Assembly: GCA_015146655.1 (NCBI GenBank)
Contig: VKHL01000094.1
Location: 45,409 to 109,408, forward strand
Direction: 5' to 3'
Source of the DNA: Ochromonas danica
Taxonomy: Eukaryota > Sar > Chrysophyceae > Chromulinales > Chromulinaceae
DNA: 64,000 nucleotides
Shown one piece after another: positions 11,249 through 21,696 of this stretch. Every line of letters begins with the position of its first letter. The first letter of the stretch is position 1. The position numbers were made by a program, and so were the translations under genes. The notes beneath the pieces were generated by a model that was not told where the DNA came from, made no database searches, and saw only the letters and a list, made by a program, of their open reading frames with translations.

Positions 11249-11252
11249 TTTT
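11249..11252 (+). terminator. RNA polymerase III T4 terminator of tRNA-Leu
   Basis: Four consecutive T residues begin five bases after the discriminator base, the usual place for pol III termination. Confidence 0.65.
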
Positions 11253-11490
11253 GCTCGCCATCAGACTTCATCCTATCGCGAGATTTTTTGGCTTTTCTGT
11301 ATCAGCTGATCATTACTGAAACAAAAGAAATATGAGAATAGTTTTTCATCATTTTATTCATTTATTAATTATTATTAACATATGGACAATCATCATCAAA
11401 CTGTCATCATTTAGCTTTGCTTGGACCTTCTTAATCATTCTTGGCTAGCAATGCAAAATGATGTCGATGATAATGAAAAGAAAACCATGA

Positions 11491-12183
11491 TCAACCATAC
11501 GAATGAGCAGCTTCGGCCTCTTTGACAGCATTCTAATACAGAACAAAGAAGTCATTAGAGTGAAGTGAGTGAGACAATACAATACAACAACATAGTAGCT
11601 TATAGAACAAAACAAGTAAGCAGAAAAAACATATTCGTGGTCAAGAGTTTCCTAATAGCCAAGGTTTGACAGGATGGGAGAGGAGAGGAGGGGAAGAGAG
11701 GTCTTACATCAAACTCTGCCTCAAGAGTTTCCAATTCTAACTGAAGATCTGACAAAGCTGACTCAAACACCTAAAACATAGCATTACACATAGATAGTCA
11801 GTTAACAATCAACCTTCATTTCCTCACTATACGTTACCCTATCATCACCACTACTACTACTGTACCACCACCTAACCTACCTGTACAGGGTTAAGTCGTG
11901 CATCCATTGTTTCCACACGAACATGACAATCAAAAATTAAAGGATGTGGCATACGATATCCAGCAAATCGTACAGCAGGATCACGTAATAACTGTATTCG
12001 TAATAGATTGCCAATCGTATGATCTTCTTTAGCTAAAACAAAAGTTCCAGCATTGGGTTTCTTACTATCCTTAGTATAAGTCAATTTCTTAGGAACATTT
12101 GGATCTTTAATATCTACATCATCTTCAGGATCTTCAGGCCATCTCCAAGTTAAAAATCGATCAGGTGCATTCGCATTAGACAT
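11491..12183 (-). CDS. RPB11: DNA-directed RNA polymerase II subunit RPB11
   Basis: RPB11 pairs with RPB3 to form the alpha-like assembly platform of RNA polymerase II. Three exons on the minus strand, 11881-12183, 11708-11770 and 11491-11532, give 135 residues (family about 115-120). The core shows the family's signature FVLAKEDHTIGNLLRIQLL followed by VRFAGYRMPHPLIFDCHVRVET. The last two short exons encode the C-terminal helix (FESALSDLQLELETLEAEFD and NAVKEAEAAHSYG). All splice junctions are GT-AG and phases agree. The first about 25 residues (acidic, Trp- and Pro-containing) extend the usual N-terminus slightly. It is divergent to the glycosyltransferase gene, with only 146 bases between start codons. 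Confidence 0.93.
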
Positions 12184-12329
12184 GTTTATTTATTGGGTCA
12201 CAACTCTGTTTGTTTGTTGGTCAATCAATCAATCGATCAGGTGATGATTATTACCATACGCGCGATAATCCCTTCGCACCATAACAATAGTTACTTTCTC
12301 CCTCGCAATGTAATAACAGTGTAGTAGTC

Positions 12330-13650
12330 TTGCTTTCACTGAGGCTGTTGTTTTGGATGACATTGGATGAACGAAGAATTAGATTTAATTACAATAATAA
12401 TAATAAGAGGATGAAAATAGATCTTGTTCTATTTATCTATTGGATTATTTTACCTTTTGTGAATTTCTTATTTTGGTTTTATTTGAGTAAGAGTCATTAT
12501 TTCCAATCATCTGGTACTTCTTGTCCTCGTCAACAGAATGTCATAGGAGGAAGAGGAGGAATAAGTGGAAGTAGTCATCCTCAAATGAGAGGTGGTACTA
12601 CTGCTAGAGTCAGTGCATCTGATAGTAGTGGTAGTAGTAGTGGTGCAGATGAAGGTCCAACACTAGAGGCGATGTTAGAAGCATCTCATCACATGCAGTC
12701 TGTGCTTCAGGCTACAGCAGACTGTGCTGGTGTTGGTAGTGGTAATGGTAATGGTGGTAGTGGAGGGGGAGGAGGTGCTAGTACCTCTCTCACAGAGGAC
12801 TTACCATGTCCTATTCTTCCCTCCTATACTAGTAGTAGTACTAGTAATAGTGGTGGTGGTAATAGAAGAAGAAAAGTCAATAATGGCAGAGATAATACAA
12901 TAGGAGGATTCTTTGATGTCACTTTCCAAAATACACTTGAATTTGAGAAATATCGACGAGATCGTTTAGCTTCGATGTCATTAGATCTTGTCGTACAAAC
13001 CTATACCTCCAGTGATACCCTTCTCTTCCACTACCTAGGTAGAGAAGGCGAAGGAGGAGGAGGAGGAGGTGATGATGATGAGGAGAAGTGTCTACATCTA
13101 GATCATCATTTCTTAGATATCTCTATGGATACTTGTATGGCAATAGTAATGGTAGAGAATACGAATCATACCTATGATACGATACGTATTGATCAAGATA
13201 TTGATATCTATGGTCTATCCATATCAAATCCTGATCCTTCTCAAATTGATAAATATTCAACAAAATTTGGATTAAATCGATTTAATCAAAATAAAATATG
13301 GCCAACAGGATTTTTTCGTAAAGTACCTAAAGAAAGAGGAAGAGAAAGAACAAAAGAGAAATTAGGAACATTTTTAAAACATTATGAGAAGATGAGAGAA
13401 CAACTAATTGCAAAGTTATCAAGTCATGGTATAGGGAAAGGAGATGATGTAGTGGTGATGGTATTAAATGAAGGAGAATTAGATTTATTTTTAAATTTTG
13501 CTTGTTCTTGTCGTTTACATGATCTCTCTTTAGATCATGTTTTAGTGTTTGCTGGAAACAGGTTAGTCTACTATATATACAGTATATAGGATGTCTTCTT
13601 TCTCATGGTTCTCAATCAATTTGTATGTATTGTATGTGTTGCGTTTGTGT

Positions 13651-13696
<46 letters not shown>

Positions 13697-14724
13697 ATAG
13701 TGAGTTAGTGACAATGGTAGAAGCTACAGGAGCAATGGGATTATATCATGAAGGATATGCCTCAGTTAGTAAAAAGGCATCCACAGACTATCTTGATCGT
13801 GTCTTTGTAGACATGATGTGGTATAAAGCTTTCTCTGTCTACTTTGTTCTTGCTGAAGGTAAGCAGCAAACACTACTACTAGTTCTAATACGTTGTCTTC
13901 TCTCTTTGATGGTCTTGTAATGATACTATAGGAGTGAATATTCTCTTCCAAGATGTAGATTTGGTCTGGTTTCATGATCCTATGGCCTATTTCCATGATT
14001 ATCAAGCTGCTACCAATGGTCAAGTTACAGCCTTCTTTAGTGATGATGGACAACGTTCCAAACGATATACACCTTTCTATGCAAATTCAGGATTTTATTA
14101 TTTAGTAGCCAATCAGGATAGTGTCTATTTCACTTGGTCGATTATGATTGCAATGGATGCAATTCAAGTTTTGGGTAGTCATCAAAATGTTCTAACAACA
14201 CGATTAATTGAAGGATTAGCATTGAGTTTTGATAAGATAAAGCTACTTCCATTAGAAGAGTTTCCAACAGGAATTATGTATCATCATGATCGTAAATATA
14301 TGAAACTATTACGACAACATGATCCAAGTATTCATCCTTATAACTTCCATATGTAAGTAACAAAAACAAAACTGTTATCTTGGAGTATGTATACTGTCTT
14401 AATGATTGGATGACTGTATTTTGATTTGTGATGATTGATGATGCTAATGATTGAATTGGTGTACTGTACTGTAGGTGTTGGACACAAGGAAAACCTGATA
14501 AACTCATTTACTTACGTAAAGCAGCTATGTGGTATCTAACAGAAGAATGTAGTCCATTAGATGCTCTAATAGGACCTGATCCAAATAGTCGTCGAATGGA
14601 AGATCATAAAAGACCTGAAGGTGTAGTCTATTCTTTTGTTCATTCTAGGAAAGATCTTTCTGTGGTAGAGAAATGGGATGCATTGAGTCATCGTTGTTGC
14701 TCTGCAATGCCTGATGCGCCATAA
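12330..14724 (+). CDS. Golgi type II nucleotide-diphospho-sugar transferase (PF03407-like, RRA/XEG113 fold)
   Basis: Four exons (12330-13561, 13701-13858, 13932-14352, 14475-14724) encode 686 residues. A short cytoplasmic, Asn-rich N-terminus precedes one membrane anchor (about residues 31-52), then a low-complexity Ser/Gly-rich stem to about residue 190, then the catalytic domain. The domain contains ILFQDVDLVWF, whose DVD is the metal- and sugar-nucleotide-binding DxD motif, followed by FYANSGFYYL (the ANSG block of the family) and a distal NFHMCWTQGK stretch. Known relatives add arabinose, galactose or xylose to cell-wall proteins and glycans in the Golgi lumen; the donor sugar here is unknown. 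Intron 1 contains a TG dinucleotide repeat just before its acceptor. An internal methionine near residue 28 could also serve as start. Confidence 0.82.
13657..13691 (+). repeat. TG microsatellite inside an intron
   Basis: About 17 TG dinucleotides end nine bases before the acceptor AG of intron 1 of the glycosyltransferase gene, where the polypyrimidine tract would be expected. Confidence 0.9.
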
Positions 14725-15236
14725 TACTAGTCTAGCACATACTGTAGAATACAAACAATATCATCAACCATGATAACCAATGAGAAAAGGTGCTACAATG
14801 TACATATTGTATCTAAGGATATATACGTACTACCTACTACAACATGCTAAGATGATGACATCATCATCATAAACATCATCAAAACGTTGACAATAAATAA
14901 AGGGTGAATTAATATTAAAAATACCGGGGGATCATCTTAAATCACAGTAAGAGTTCACTAAGTTCTAAGACAATGAGGACAAGATCGAAGAAGAAGAAAT
15001 TGGAATAGAAGCCATAGACATCAAGCACGCCTAAGACAATCGACACCAAAAACAAGAGGATACATCAAGGCAAGTCAATGATGGTATTATCATCATGGAC
15101 TAGTTTCCTTGCTCCTCTTCTCCTCGAATAGTCTTTCCTCACGTTATCAAACATAAATGACAATCTTTCCCAGCCCACCCATTTCTTCTTCTCCTTCCTG
15201 AGTCATTAACCTTGTCTTCCACAGAATTCTTCTTAT
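14725..15236. other. Intergenic region between convergent genes
   Basis: These 512 bases separate the 3' ends of the glycosyltransferase (plus) and phosphatase (minus) genes. The stretch contains ATC/ATG-rich simple sequence near 14850-14880 and no coding region that I can support. Confidence 0.55.
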
Positions 15237-16661
15237 TTAATGCTGTTTCTTGTTGTTAGCTTGAGCAAACTTCTTTACATAAGATGTGTGATCACGAGTA
15301 AGTGAGATGGTATCAAACACTTCACCAGTCTTAGTGCGAATATAATCCACAGACAAGTGCTCATTATCAATGATCTTCACCAAGCCAATGCCAACATGGT
15401 TATCCATATCCGTGACAACAGTCCATGGTCCATTGTCGTCAGAAGAATACCACTTAGTTTTTCCTTTAGCTTCACGTGGAGAAGGATCACCCGCAGAAAG
15501 ACGTTGAATCTCATGCATCTCATCATTACCAGCGCCACCAATAAGAAGATGAGTTGTAGCTTTAGGATTATCATAAGTCTTTTCAACTTGTCCTTGATAA
15601 GTAGGATAATCTCTTTCATAAGAATGAACATGTCCAGCAAAGTAAATATCAACACCATAGTTATAAAACAAATCTTCCATTGCTTTTTGGAAGTCTGTAT
15701 TAATACTATCACCTTGATACATAGGATGATGTCCAATAGCAAAGATCCATGGACGAACATCACGTTCTTGATTTGCCTTAATTAGATCTTGTTCTAACCA
15801 AGTCAATTGATCACCAAAGCCACCACATGGTAAGACATAACGAGTCTCTTCAGCAGCACCAGGATAACCAGTTTCCGTATCCAATGAAATAAAATGCACA
15901 TTACCATAATTAAAAGAATAATGCATATTTAAAACACCACCTGATTCTTGTGATGGCATACGAAAACGTCCATTATAAGCAGAGAAATTTGATAATTTTT
16001 CACGACGTTCATTATCTAAAAGACATGATTCATCATGACAATCTGCTTCATGATTACCAGGTGTTACCATATATGGTAATTGACTTGCCCATGGTTCAAC
16101 TTTAGTCATGAAAGAATCAAAAGTATCTTCATAACAGAATTTAGTAAAACATCCAGCATGTAAGAAGGAATCATCAGCATAGGAGACATCTCCAGCATGC
16201 CAAATTAGATTTACTTCATCTTTATGAGCAGTGATATAATCAATAGTAGGATCACCATTCACAACTCCTAAGTCACCAAAGACAAAGAAAGAGAAGTTAC
16301 CACGTAATTTAGAAGATAATGGTGCAGAAGTAAAAGCAAACTCATTGCTCCATCCTGCAGTATCATCACCTACAATATAGTAGTACTTGGTATCAGGAGT
16401 CAGTTCATTGAGTACAACATGATGGTTATAAGTCTGATAGTACACATTCTCTAAGCCTTTGGCAAGCTGATCATATTTGCCAGAAGTAACACCATACTTG
16501 ACTAAGGATGAAGCAGTGGAGTTCTGAGTATGCCAAGAGACTGCTATGGTAGAAGATTCACCAGTGGAAGTTTGTCCAGCAAGGGCAATATGAACTTCTG
16601 TGGGAAGATCCAAAGCACGAACAGTGACGACTAAAGCAATCACCAAAGCAACGACGAACAT
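15237..16661 (-). CDS. Purple acid phosphatase, secreted metallophosphoesterase
   Basis: Purple acid phosphatases hydrolyse phosphate monoesters at a dinuclear metal centre. This intronless gene encodes 474 residues: a signal peptide (about 1-16), an N-terminal fibronectin-like domain (about 20-115), and the metallophosphatase domain. All five metal-ligand blocks are visible: GDLG (129-132), GDVSYADD (157-164), GNHE (202-205), GHHP (310-313) and GHVHSYER (343-350). Sequons NST, NFS and NFS suggest a glycosylated, secreted or vacuolar enzyme. The C-terminal Lys/Asn/Gln-rich end lacks a classic retention signal. Likely role is phosphate scavenging, by analogy with the family. Confidence 0.94.
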   Translation of the reverse strand: MFVVALVIALVVTVRALDLPTEVHIALAGQTSTGESSTIAVSWHTQNSTASSLVKYGVTSGKYDQLAKGLENVYYQTYNHHVVLNELTPDTKYYYIVGDDTAGWSNEFAFTSAPLSSKLRGNFSFFVFGDLGVVNGDPTIDYITAHKDEVNLIWHAGDVSYADDSFLHAGCFTKFCYEDTFDSFMTKVEPWASQLPYMVTPGNHEADCHDESCLLDNERREKLSNFSAYNGRFRMPSQESGGVLNMHYSFNYGNVHFISLDTETGYPGAAEETRYVLPCGGFGDQLTWLEQDLIKANQERDVRPWIFAIGHHPMYQGDSINTDFQKAMEDLFYNYGVDIYFAGHVHSYERDYPTYQGQVEKTYDNPKATTHLLIGGAGNDEMHEIQRLSAGDPSPREAKGKTKWYSSDDNGPWTVVTDMDNHVGIGLVKIIDNEHLSVDYIRTKTGEVFDTISLTRDHTSYVKKFAQANNKKQH

Positions 16662-17330
16662 GATGATATTAAATACTGTCTTTCTATACTATACTAAATA
16701 AGCCAAATTAAATATTCTCTTCTAGTAACAGACTGGCTCTATAGGGTCTGCTTGATTCTACTAGATCTAGTACTGTAGTAGTTGTTATTGTGATGATGAT
16801 GATGTTGTTTTGGATGTGATGATGGCCTGCTGCCAGTGTGTTCAAGAGGGCGTGCGAGTGGCAGCGAGAAGGTGAATCTTGATGCTGCATCTTGAGCACT
16901 CCCTTCCACCTTGATGTCGACTTTGCTATGGGAGAAGAAAGAGTTTTAACTACACTTTTCTACCTTTCATATACCACCTCGATGAGTGCAAGTCAAGTTA
17001 GAGAAGAGAGAAATCGGATTTATAAATTAAGATTTTAGACTTTGGAGATTGGCGGCCAGGAAAGTGAGAGGAATATTCGAAGTTTTCTCATTCGTGGTAA
17101 GGAAGGGAAAGATGAATGAATACCAGAATAGAACATGCGAATCAAAACCTGACCAAGCTTCAGCACTTATTCAGCGTACTCTTTCTTCAAAACATCACAA
17201 CGGCATAGTTAACCGTACAAATTACAAAATGCAACCCATACTATTGAAGGGTTGTGAAGTACTGCAGATTAGATTGTATTTTCTTATTGAAACTTCTCTG
17301 AAAAATTGAGCTATGTAAGAATGTTCACGG
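16662..17330. other. Intergenic region, no gene seen
   Basis: This 669-base stretch lies upstream of the phosphatase gene and downstream of the exostosin-like gene, both on the minus strand. It should hold the phosphatase promoter. A TGATGATGATG simple run occurs near 16790-16802. Small reading frames here show no recognisable motifs. Confidence 0.5.
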
Positions 17331-18500
17331 TTAATGTATCTCCATCTTCGAACTTCGTTGGGTGATCTCAAACAAAGAAAGCAAAGAGAGATGGTAGACA
17401 CTAGGCCAGTCTAGACGACGATAGTCGAACAATATCGCATGCTCTGCTAATGATGCACGCATACTAGCCAGTTTATTGCGGTCTTCACTGATATTATAGA
17501 TAGTTTGTACAATGACATTGACTCTGTCAGGATAATTAATATCATCTTTATAGAAGTACAAAGAGAAAGATGACCAGTCAATAAAAGAGTAAAATGGAAG
17601 TTGATCGACATAACTCAGGAAAATGACAGGAATACATCCTCTTGCAATAGCCTTGTAGAGTTTAGCCGTGGATGGTGTATCACCAGGTAAGATAAGACAA
17701 AATAGTGAGCTATCCATCCCTTGATCAAACTCCCTTATTGTCATATTATTGGAAATCAAGGCATTGCTTAATTGTAACTGCTGCAATTGACAAAACAATC
17801 GCGTGCGAAAGAGACGATACGACTCTCCGTTTCCTCCAGCCTCACGTAATGGTGCCATTAACACAAATTGCCTATGAGAAAGATCTTGATCAATATTATC
17901 ACAAGACCGTCTTGGATATGGTAAGAGAGCATAGGGAATGAAAATATCTCGTCCATTAGGTGTTAGTATTTCATCTGATCGAAAGTGATGAATATCTTGT
18001 ACATAGCGTAGAGAGTTCATATTTTGTAAGAATATCGTCTCTTTCGGGTTAGTATCAATACAAAAGGTCTTGTCAAGATTAAAATGTGTCAAAGTGGTTA
18101 TAGGGTTGGTAAGAACTAAGCTGTGGAGAAAGTTGTCGAGTTTTTCCCAAGAAGACAAGGAATAATGCAAACCACGAGATCCAGCAACCATTGTCATGAG
18201 AGGGAGATAGAAGATATCAACATGAGTGACTGTTGTAATATTGGCAATAGTCATTGGATAGAAATAGAGCAAGAAGCAGTGGAAGAGCATGTCTTGCCCA
18301 TGCTTGGGGAAGAAAGACCGATAGTACTGAAGACAGTCTGCTTTTGACGGGTGATGGACAGCAGAGGGAAGAGGCAAGATAAGGAGATATGGAAATGTTT
18401 GATTGGGATCCAGAGTCCATATCGGTGATGAAGACCTGGCCAGTAACCATTCTTTCATTAGTATGACACCAATGACAAAAATACTCGAGAACATCATCAC
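17331..18500 (-). CDS. Exostosin-like glycosyltransferase (GT47 family)
   Basis: GT47 enzymes transfer sugars to glycans in the Golgi (heparan sulfate in animals, pectin and xyloglucan in plants). One exon encodes 389 residues with an N-terminal hydrophobic anchor (about 3-20). The family's C-terminal signature is clear: DSSLFCLILPGDTPSTAK, then LYKAIARGCIPVIF, then LPFYSFIDWSSFSLY and a final region with a conserved hydrophobic-Arg pattern. The N-terminal half has the expected IFYLPLM and later IPYALLPYP strings. The protein is slightly shorter than typical members (400-500). Donor and acceptor sugars are not predictable. Confidence 0.82.
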   Translation of the reverse strand: MMMFSSIFVIGVILMKEWLLARSSSPIWTLDPNQTFPYLLILPLPSAVHHPSKADCLQYYRSFFPKHGQDMLFHCFLLYFYPMTIANITTVTHVDIFYLPLMTMVAGSRGLHYSLSSWEKLDNFLHSLVLTNPITTLTHFNLDKTFCIDTNPKETIFLQNMNSLRYVQDIHHFRSDEILTPNGRDIFIPYALLPYPRRSCDNIDQDLSHRQFVLMAPLREAGGNGESYRLFRTRLFCQLQQLQLSNALISNNMTIREFDQGMDSSLFCLILPGDTPSTAKLYKAIARGCIPVIFLSYVDQLPFYSFIDWSSFSLYFYKDDINYPDRVNVIVQTIYNISEDRNKLASMRASLAEHAILFDYRRLDWPSVYHLSLLSLFEITQRSSKMEIH

Positions 18501-18657
18501 AGTGTATAGAAGAATAGAATGGGTCTTGTGAGACTATGAGATGGAATTTGACCCCATCCTCTTCCTCCTCAACTCATTATCACAGCGGTTTGACCAAGGT
18601 CAAATATTTATCACAACAACCATTCCACACATTTCCGCCTTCATTCCATGGAAGAAC

Positions 18658-18698
<41 letters not shown>

Positions 18699-18927
18699 TT
18701 TTCACTGCATTTTCTCTCACCTTCCTAGCTTCGTGCGTGGGAAGGTAAGAATTTTCCGCAGCAGATTCCCGGATACGGGGTGCCATACGTGTGCGAATGT
18801 GTGGAGCGCATGCACGATCGGCTGCGGCTGTGATCTCTCGAAGCATGGATTGCCTCCTCGCATCATAACCAACCAAGCCAAGCTTTGCTTTGTTGTCTAT
18901 CCACGCTAATCTACTAGCTTCTTTGAA
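18501..18927. other. Divergent promoter region with GT microsatellite; 5' UTR of SAM synthetase
   Basis: These 427 bases separate two genes transcribed away from each other. A TTCCATGGAA palindrome lies at 18644-18653, directly followed by a GT dinucleotide run. The last 200 bases are noticeably GC-richer than other intergenic DNA, in keeping with the composition of the SAM synthetase gene, and may be transcribed leader. Confidence 0.5.
18661..18697 (+). repeat. TG/GT microsatellite
   Basis: About 18 uninterrupted TG dinucleotides in the divergent promoter region between the GT47 gene and the SAM synthetase gene. Confidence 0.95.
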
Positions 18928-20244
18928 ATGTCGGATACTTTCCTCTTCACTTCTGAGTCTGTCAACGAAGGACACCCTGGTAAGAAAGAAATAATGATGA
19001 TATTAGATTGTGAGATGACAATTTTCGCTGACCGTTGATTTGTTGGATATATTTCCGCAGATAAGATCTGTGACCAGGTCTCTGATGCTGTCCTCGATGC
19101 TTGCGTCCGCGAGGATCCTGCTTCTCGTGTTGCTTGCGGTTAGTCTAGTCTTGTTTTGCTTGTGGAGTGACTTCGGTATCTGACTCGCACTATTCGTATC
19201 TATCCAATAGAGACCTGCACCAAGACTGGCATGGTGATGATCTTCGGTGAGATCACTACCTCCGCCAACGTTAACTACGAGCAGGTTATTCGTGAGGCTT
19301 TGAAGGATATTGGTTACGATGACGTCAACAAGGGTCTTGACTACCGCACTTGCAACGTTATCGTCGCCATTGAGGAGCAGAGCCCCGATATTGCTCAGTC
19401 CGTCGATGCTACCAAGCTCGAGGATATTGGAGCTGGTGATCAGGGTATCATGTTCGGCTATGCCTCTGATGAGACCGAGTCTCTCATGCCTCTCACTCAC
19501 GAGCTTGCCACCCAACTCGGTGCTCGTTTGACTGAGGTCCGCAAGAACGGAACTTGCCCTTGGGTCCGCCCTGATGGCAAGACCCAGGTCACTTGCGAGT
19601 ACCGCCTGGAGAACGGCCGTCCTATCCCTGTGCGTGTCCACACCATCGTCATCTCCACCCAGCACTCTGAGGACATCACTCAGGAGGAGATCAAGGCTCA
19701 GCTCAAGGAGCACGTCATCAAGCCTGTTGTTCCTGCTCAATACCTCGATGAGAACACCATCTATCACCTCAACCCCTCTGGACGCTTCGTCATTGGTGGT
19801 CCTCACGGTGATGCTGGTCTCACCGGCCGCAAGATCATCATCGATACCTATGGTGGCTGGGGTGCCCACGGCGGTGGAGCCTTCTCTGGCAAGGATACCA
19901 CCAAGGTGGATCGCTCTGCTGCCTACGCTGCCCGTTGGGTCGCTAAGTCCATCGTTGCTGCTGGTCTTGCTCACCGTGTTTTGGTGCAGCTTTCCTACGC
20001 CATTGGTGTCTCTCACCCTCTTTCTATCTTCATTGATACCTATGGCACTGGTCTCCAGCGCTCCCAGAAGACTGACAAGCAGATCACTGAGATTGTCAAG
20101 AACAACTTCGATCTCCGCCCTGGTGCTATCATCCGTGACCTCAACCTCCGCAGACCTGTTCTCAAGAAGACTGCTGCCTATGGTCACTTCGGCCGCAAAG
20201 ATGCTGACTTCACTTGGGAAGTTCCTAAGCCTTTGGTCATCTAA
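18928..20244 (+). CDS. metK/SAM1: S-adenosylmethionine synthetase
   Basis: The enzyme makes S-adenosylmethionine from methionine and ATP in the cytosol, the methyl donor also used by the methyltransferase at 33946-35350. Three exons, 18928-18979, 19061-19138 and 19211-20244, give 387 residues, normal for the family. Motifs: GHPDKICDQ (catalytic His) across the first junction, [12 protein letters not shown] (adenine site) and GGGAFSGKD (P-loop-like). The codons are strongly biased to C-ending forms (CTC, ATC, GTC, CGC, AAC), quite unlike the A/T-ending codons of all neighbours, which fits very high expression or different ancestry. The long open frame on the opposite strand is a by-product of that bias. 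Confidence 0.97.
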
Positions 20245-20534
20245 GTTGACCATGGATCTTAGTATCTTCGGTGGGTAGGTCACTGTTTCTTGTCGGGTGA
20301 TTGGTTCTGTAGTTTAGGTTATAAAAAACTGCTTACCTGTATGAATCAGTGTGTGGGTGTAAACTTGATGCAAGGCTTAACCTATCATTTATTTAAACAA
20401 AGTGTATTTGACTCCTAAAATTACCTTACCATAAACTCACCTTGTGAAAACTCAGTTTAAGTGAGTTCAAAGTCGTTCTCTCCACTGCCATGGCATTGCA
20501 TGCGGACGAAGCAAAACCAGACAAAATAGAAATA

Positions 20535-21402
20535 ATGAGGTCTTTTGTGCATTTACTGTCTTTTCTTGCATTATCTTTTGGTGTCCTATCAGATGCTTTT
20601 CATAGTAATGTTAGACTAGTGAATGGTTGGAAAAGCATGCAGTTGTGTGAGCAATCAACTGGACTGTCACCACCACCAAACCCTCCAGCAACTGCTCCTA
20701 GAGGAGGTAAACGAGCAACACTTAGAAGACTCTTGCAAAATATTGAACATAGAAAAGAGAGGAATATTCCTGCTACTGAATTAAAGAGTGATCCTTTACT
20801 CCCTCTCATTGAAACAATTGCTACTGCTGGAGATAATCGAAAAGCTACTCATGTAAATGCTATTCGTGTGGAAGAATGGACAGATACAACAAGCTTTATT
20901 GTTATTATAGAAGGTAATAATAGATTACAAACACAAGCTATTGCATTAGCGATAGAAGAGGATATGGAAGAACAACATGAGAAAAAGCCTCAATCTAAGG
21001 AAATTGACCCAACGGGTGGTTGGCTTCTACTTGATTATGGTTAGTCATACTCTACTAACATACTATTATTATGACCTGTCTTGTTCACCATAGAGCATTC
21101 CCTAATTGTTGTTTTTGTTGTGGTTCAGGTTCTATTATTGTTCATATTATGACACCTCAAATGCGTAACTATTATAAGTTAGAAAGGAAGTGGAAAGATG
21201 GAGAAGTAAGAATTCTGTCTTTCCATATAGTTTGTTGTTGTTGACTTCTAAGTGCTCTATTTTGTTTTTCATTACACAGGTTGTTGACTTGAGTCATATC
21301 CTCTTAGCCAACCAAGCTAAGACCCAGAGAGCCAGTCTAGAGGATGATGCCGATCTGGATGAACAGAATTATAAAGATGAAGAAGATCCTTTCTGGACTT
21401 GA
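20535..21402 (+). CDS. rsfS: Ribosomal silencing factor RsfS/Iojap homologue, probably organellar
   Basis: RsfS-type proteins bind ribosomal protein L14 and keep the large subunit from joining in bacteria and organelles. Exons 20535-21039, 21129-21205 and 21280-21402 give 234 residues. The Iojap domain ends with GGWLLLDYGSIIVHIM, MRNYYKLERKW and the VDLSHIL segment. I favour the ATG at 20535 over the one at 20490, because it begins a clean signal peptide (MRSFVHLLSFLALSFGVLSDA) followed at once by Phe and a basic, hydroxylated region. That layout is the bipartite plastid-targeting signal of secondary red-plastid algae. The middle of the protein carries a linker rich in Pro, Arg and Lys. The C-terminal tail is acidic. 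Confidence 0.82.
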
Positions 21403-21696
21403 ACTTGAACACTCTGGCAGGTCTCTGTTTAACATTAACTAAGGAGGTCTCACTGTCATCACAAACATGACAACTATGAGAGAATCCTTTAGATTACACC
21501 AACATGGATCTTTTCTTTGCTAGGAAGTTAACCTATTTAAATACACGAGACACTAGTTATTACTTCTGCTACCCTTCATTATCGAATGCTTCTCGCTTAT
21601 CACCATCAGTCTACGTTACGGTTTTAGTGGAATGAGTCAGTAGTTCCATGGATTCCATGGAAGTTCCCAGCAGATCGACACCAAAATTCCTCCTTC

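Noticed and set aside
18580-18975. Minus-strand frame of 131 codons including a His-Thr repeat
   Set aside because: The repeat is the GT microsatellite read in frame, the frame overlaps exon 1 of SAM synthetase, and no motif is recognised.
19003-20283. Open frame of 426 codons on the minus strand across the SAM synthetase gene
   Set aside because: It is the mirror of a strongly biased coding sequence; the plus strand encodes an unmistakable conserved enzyme with correct introns.
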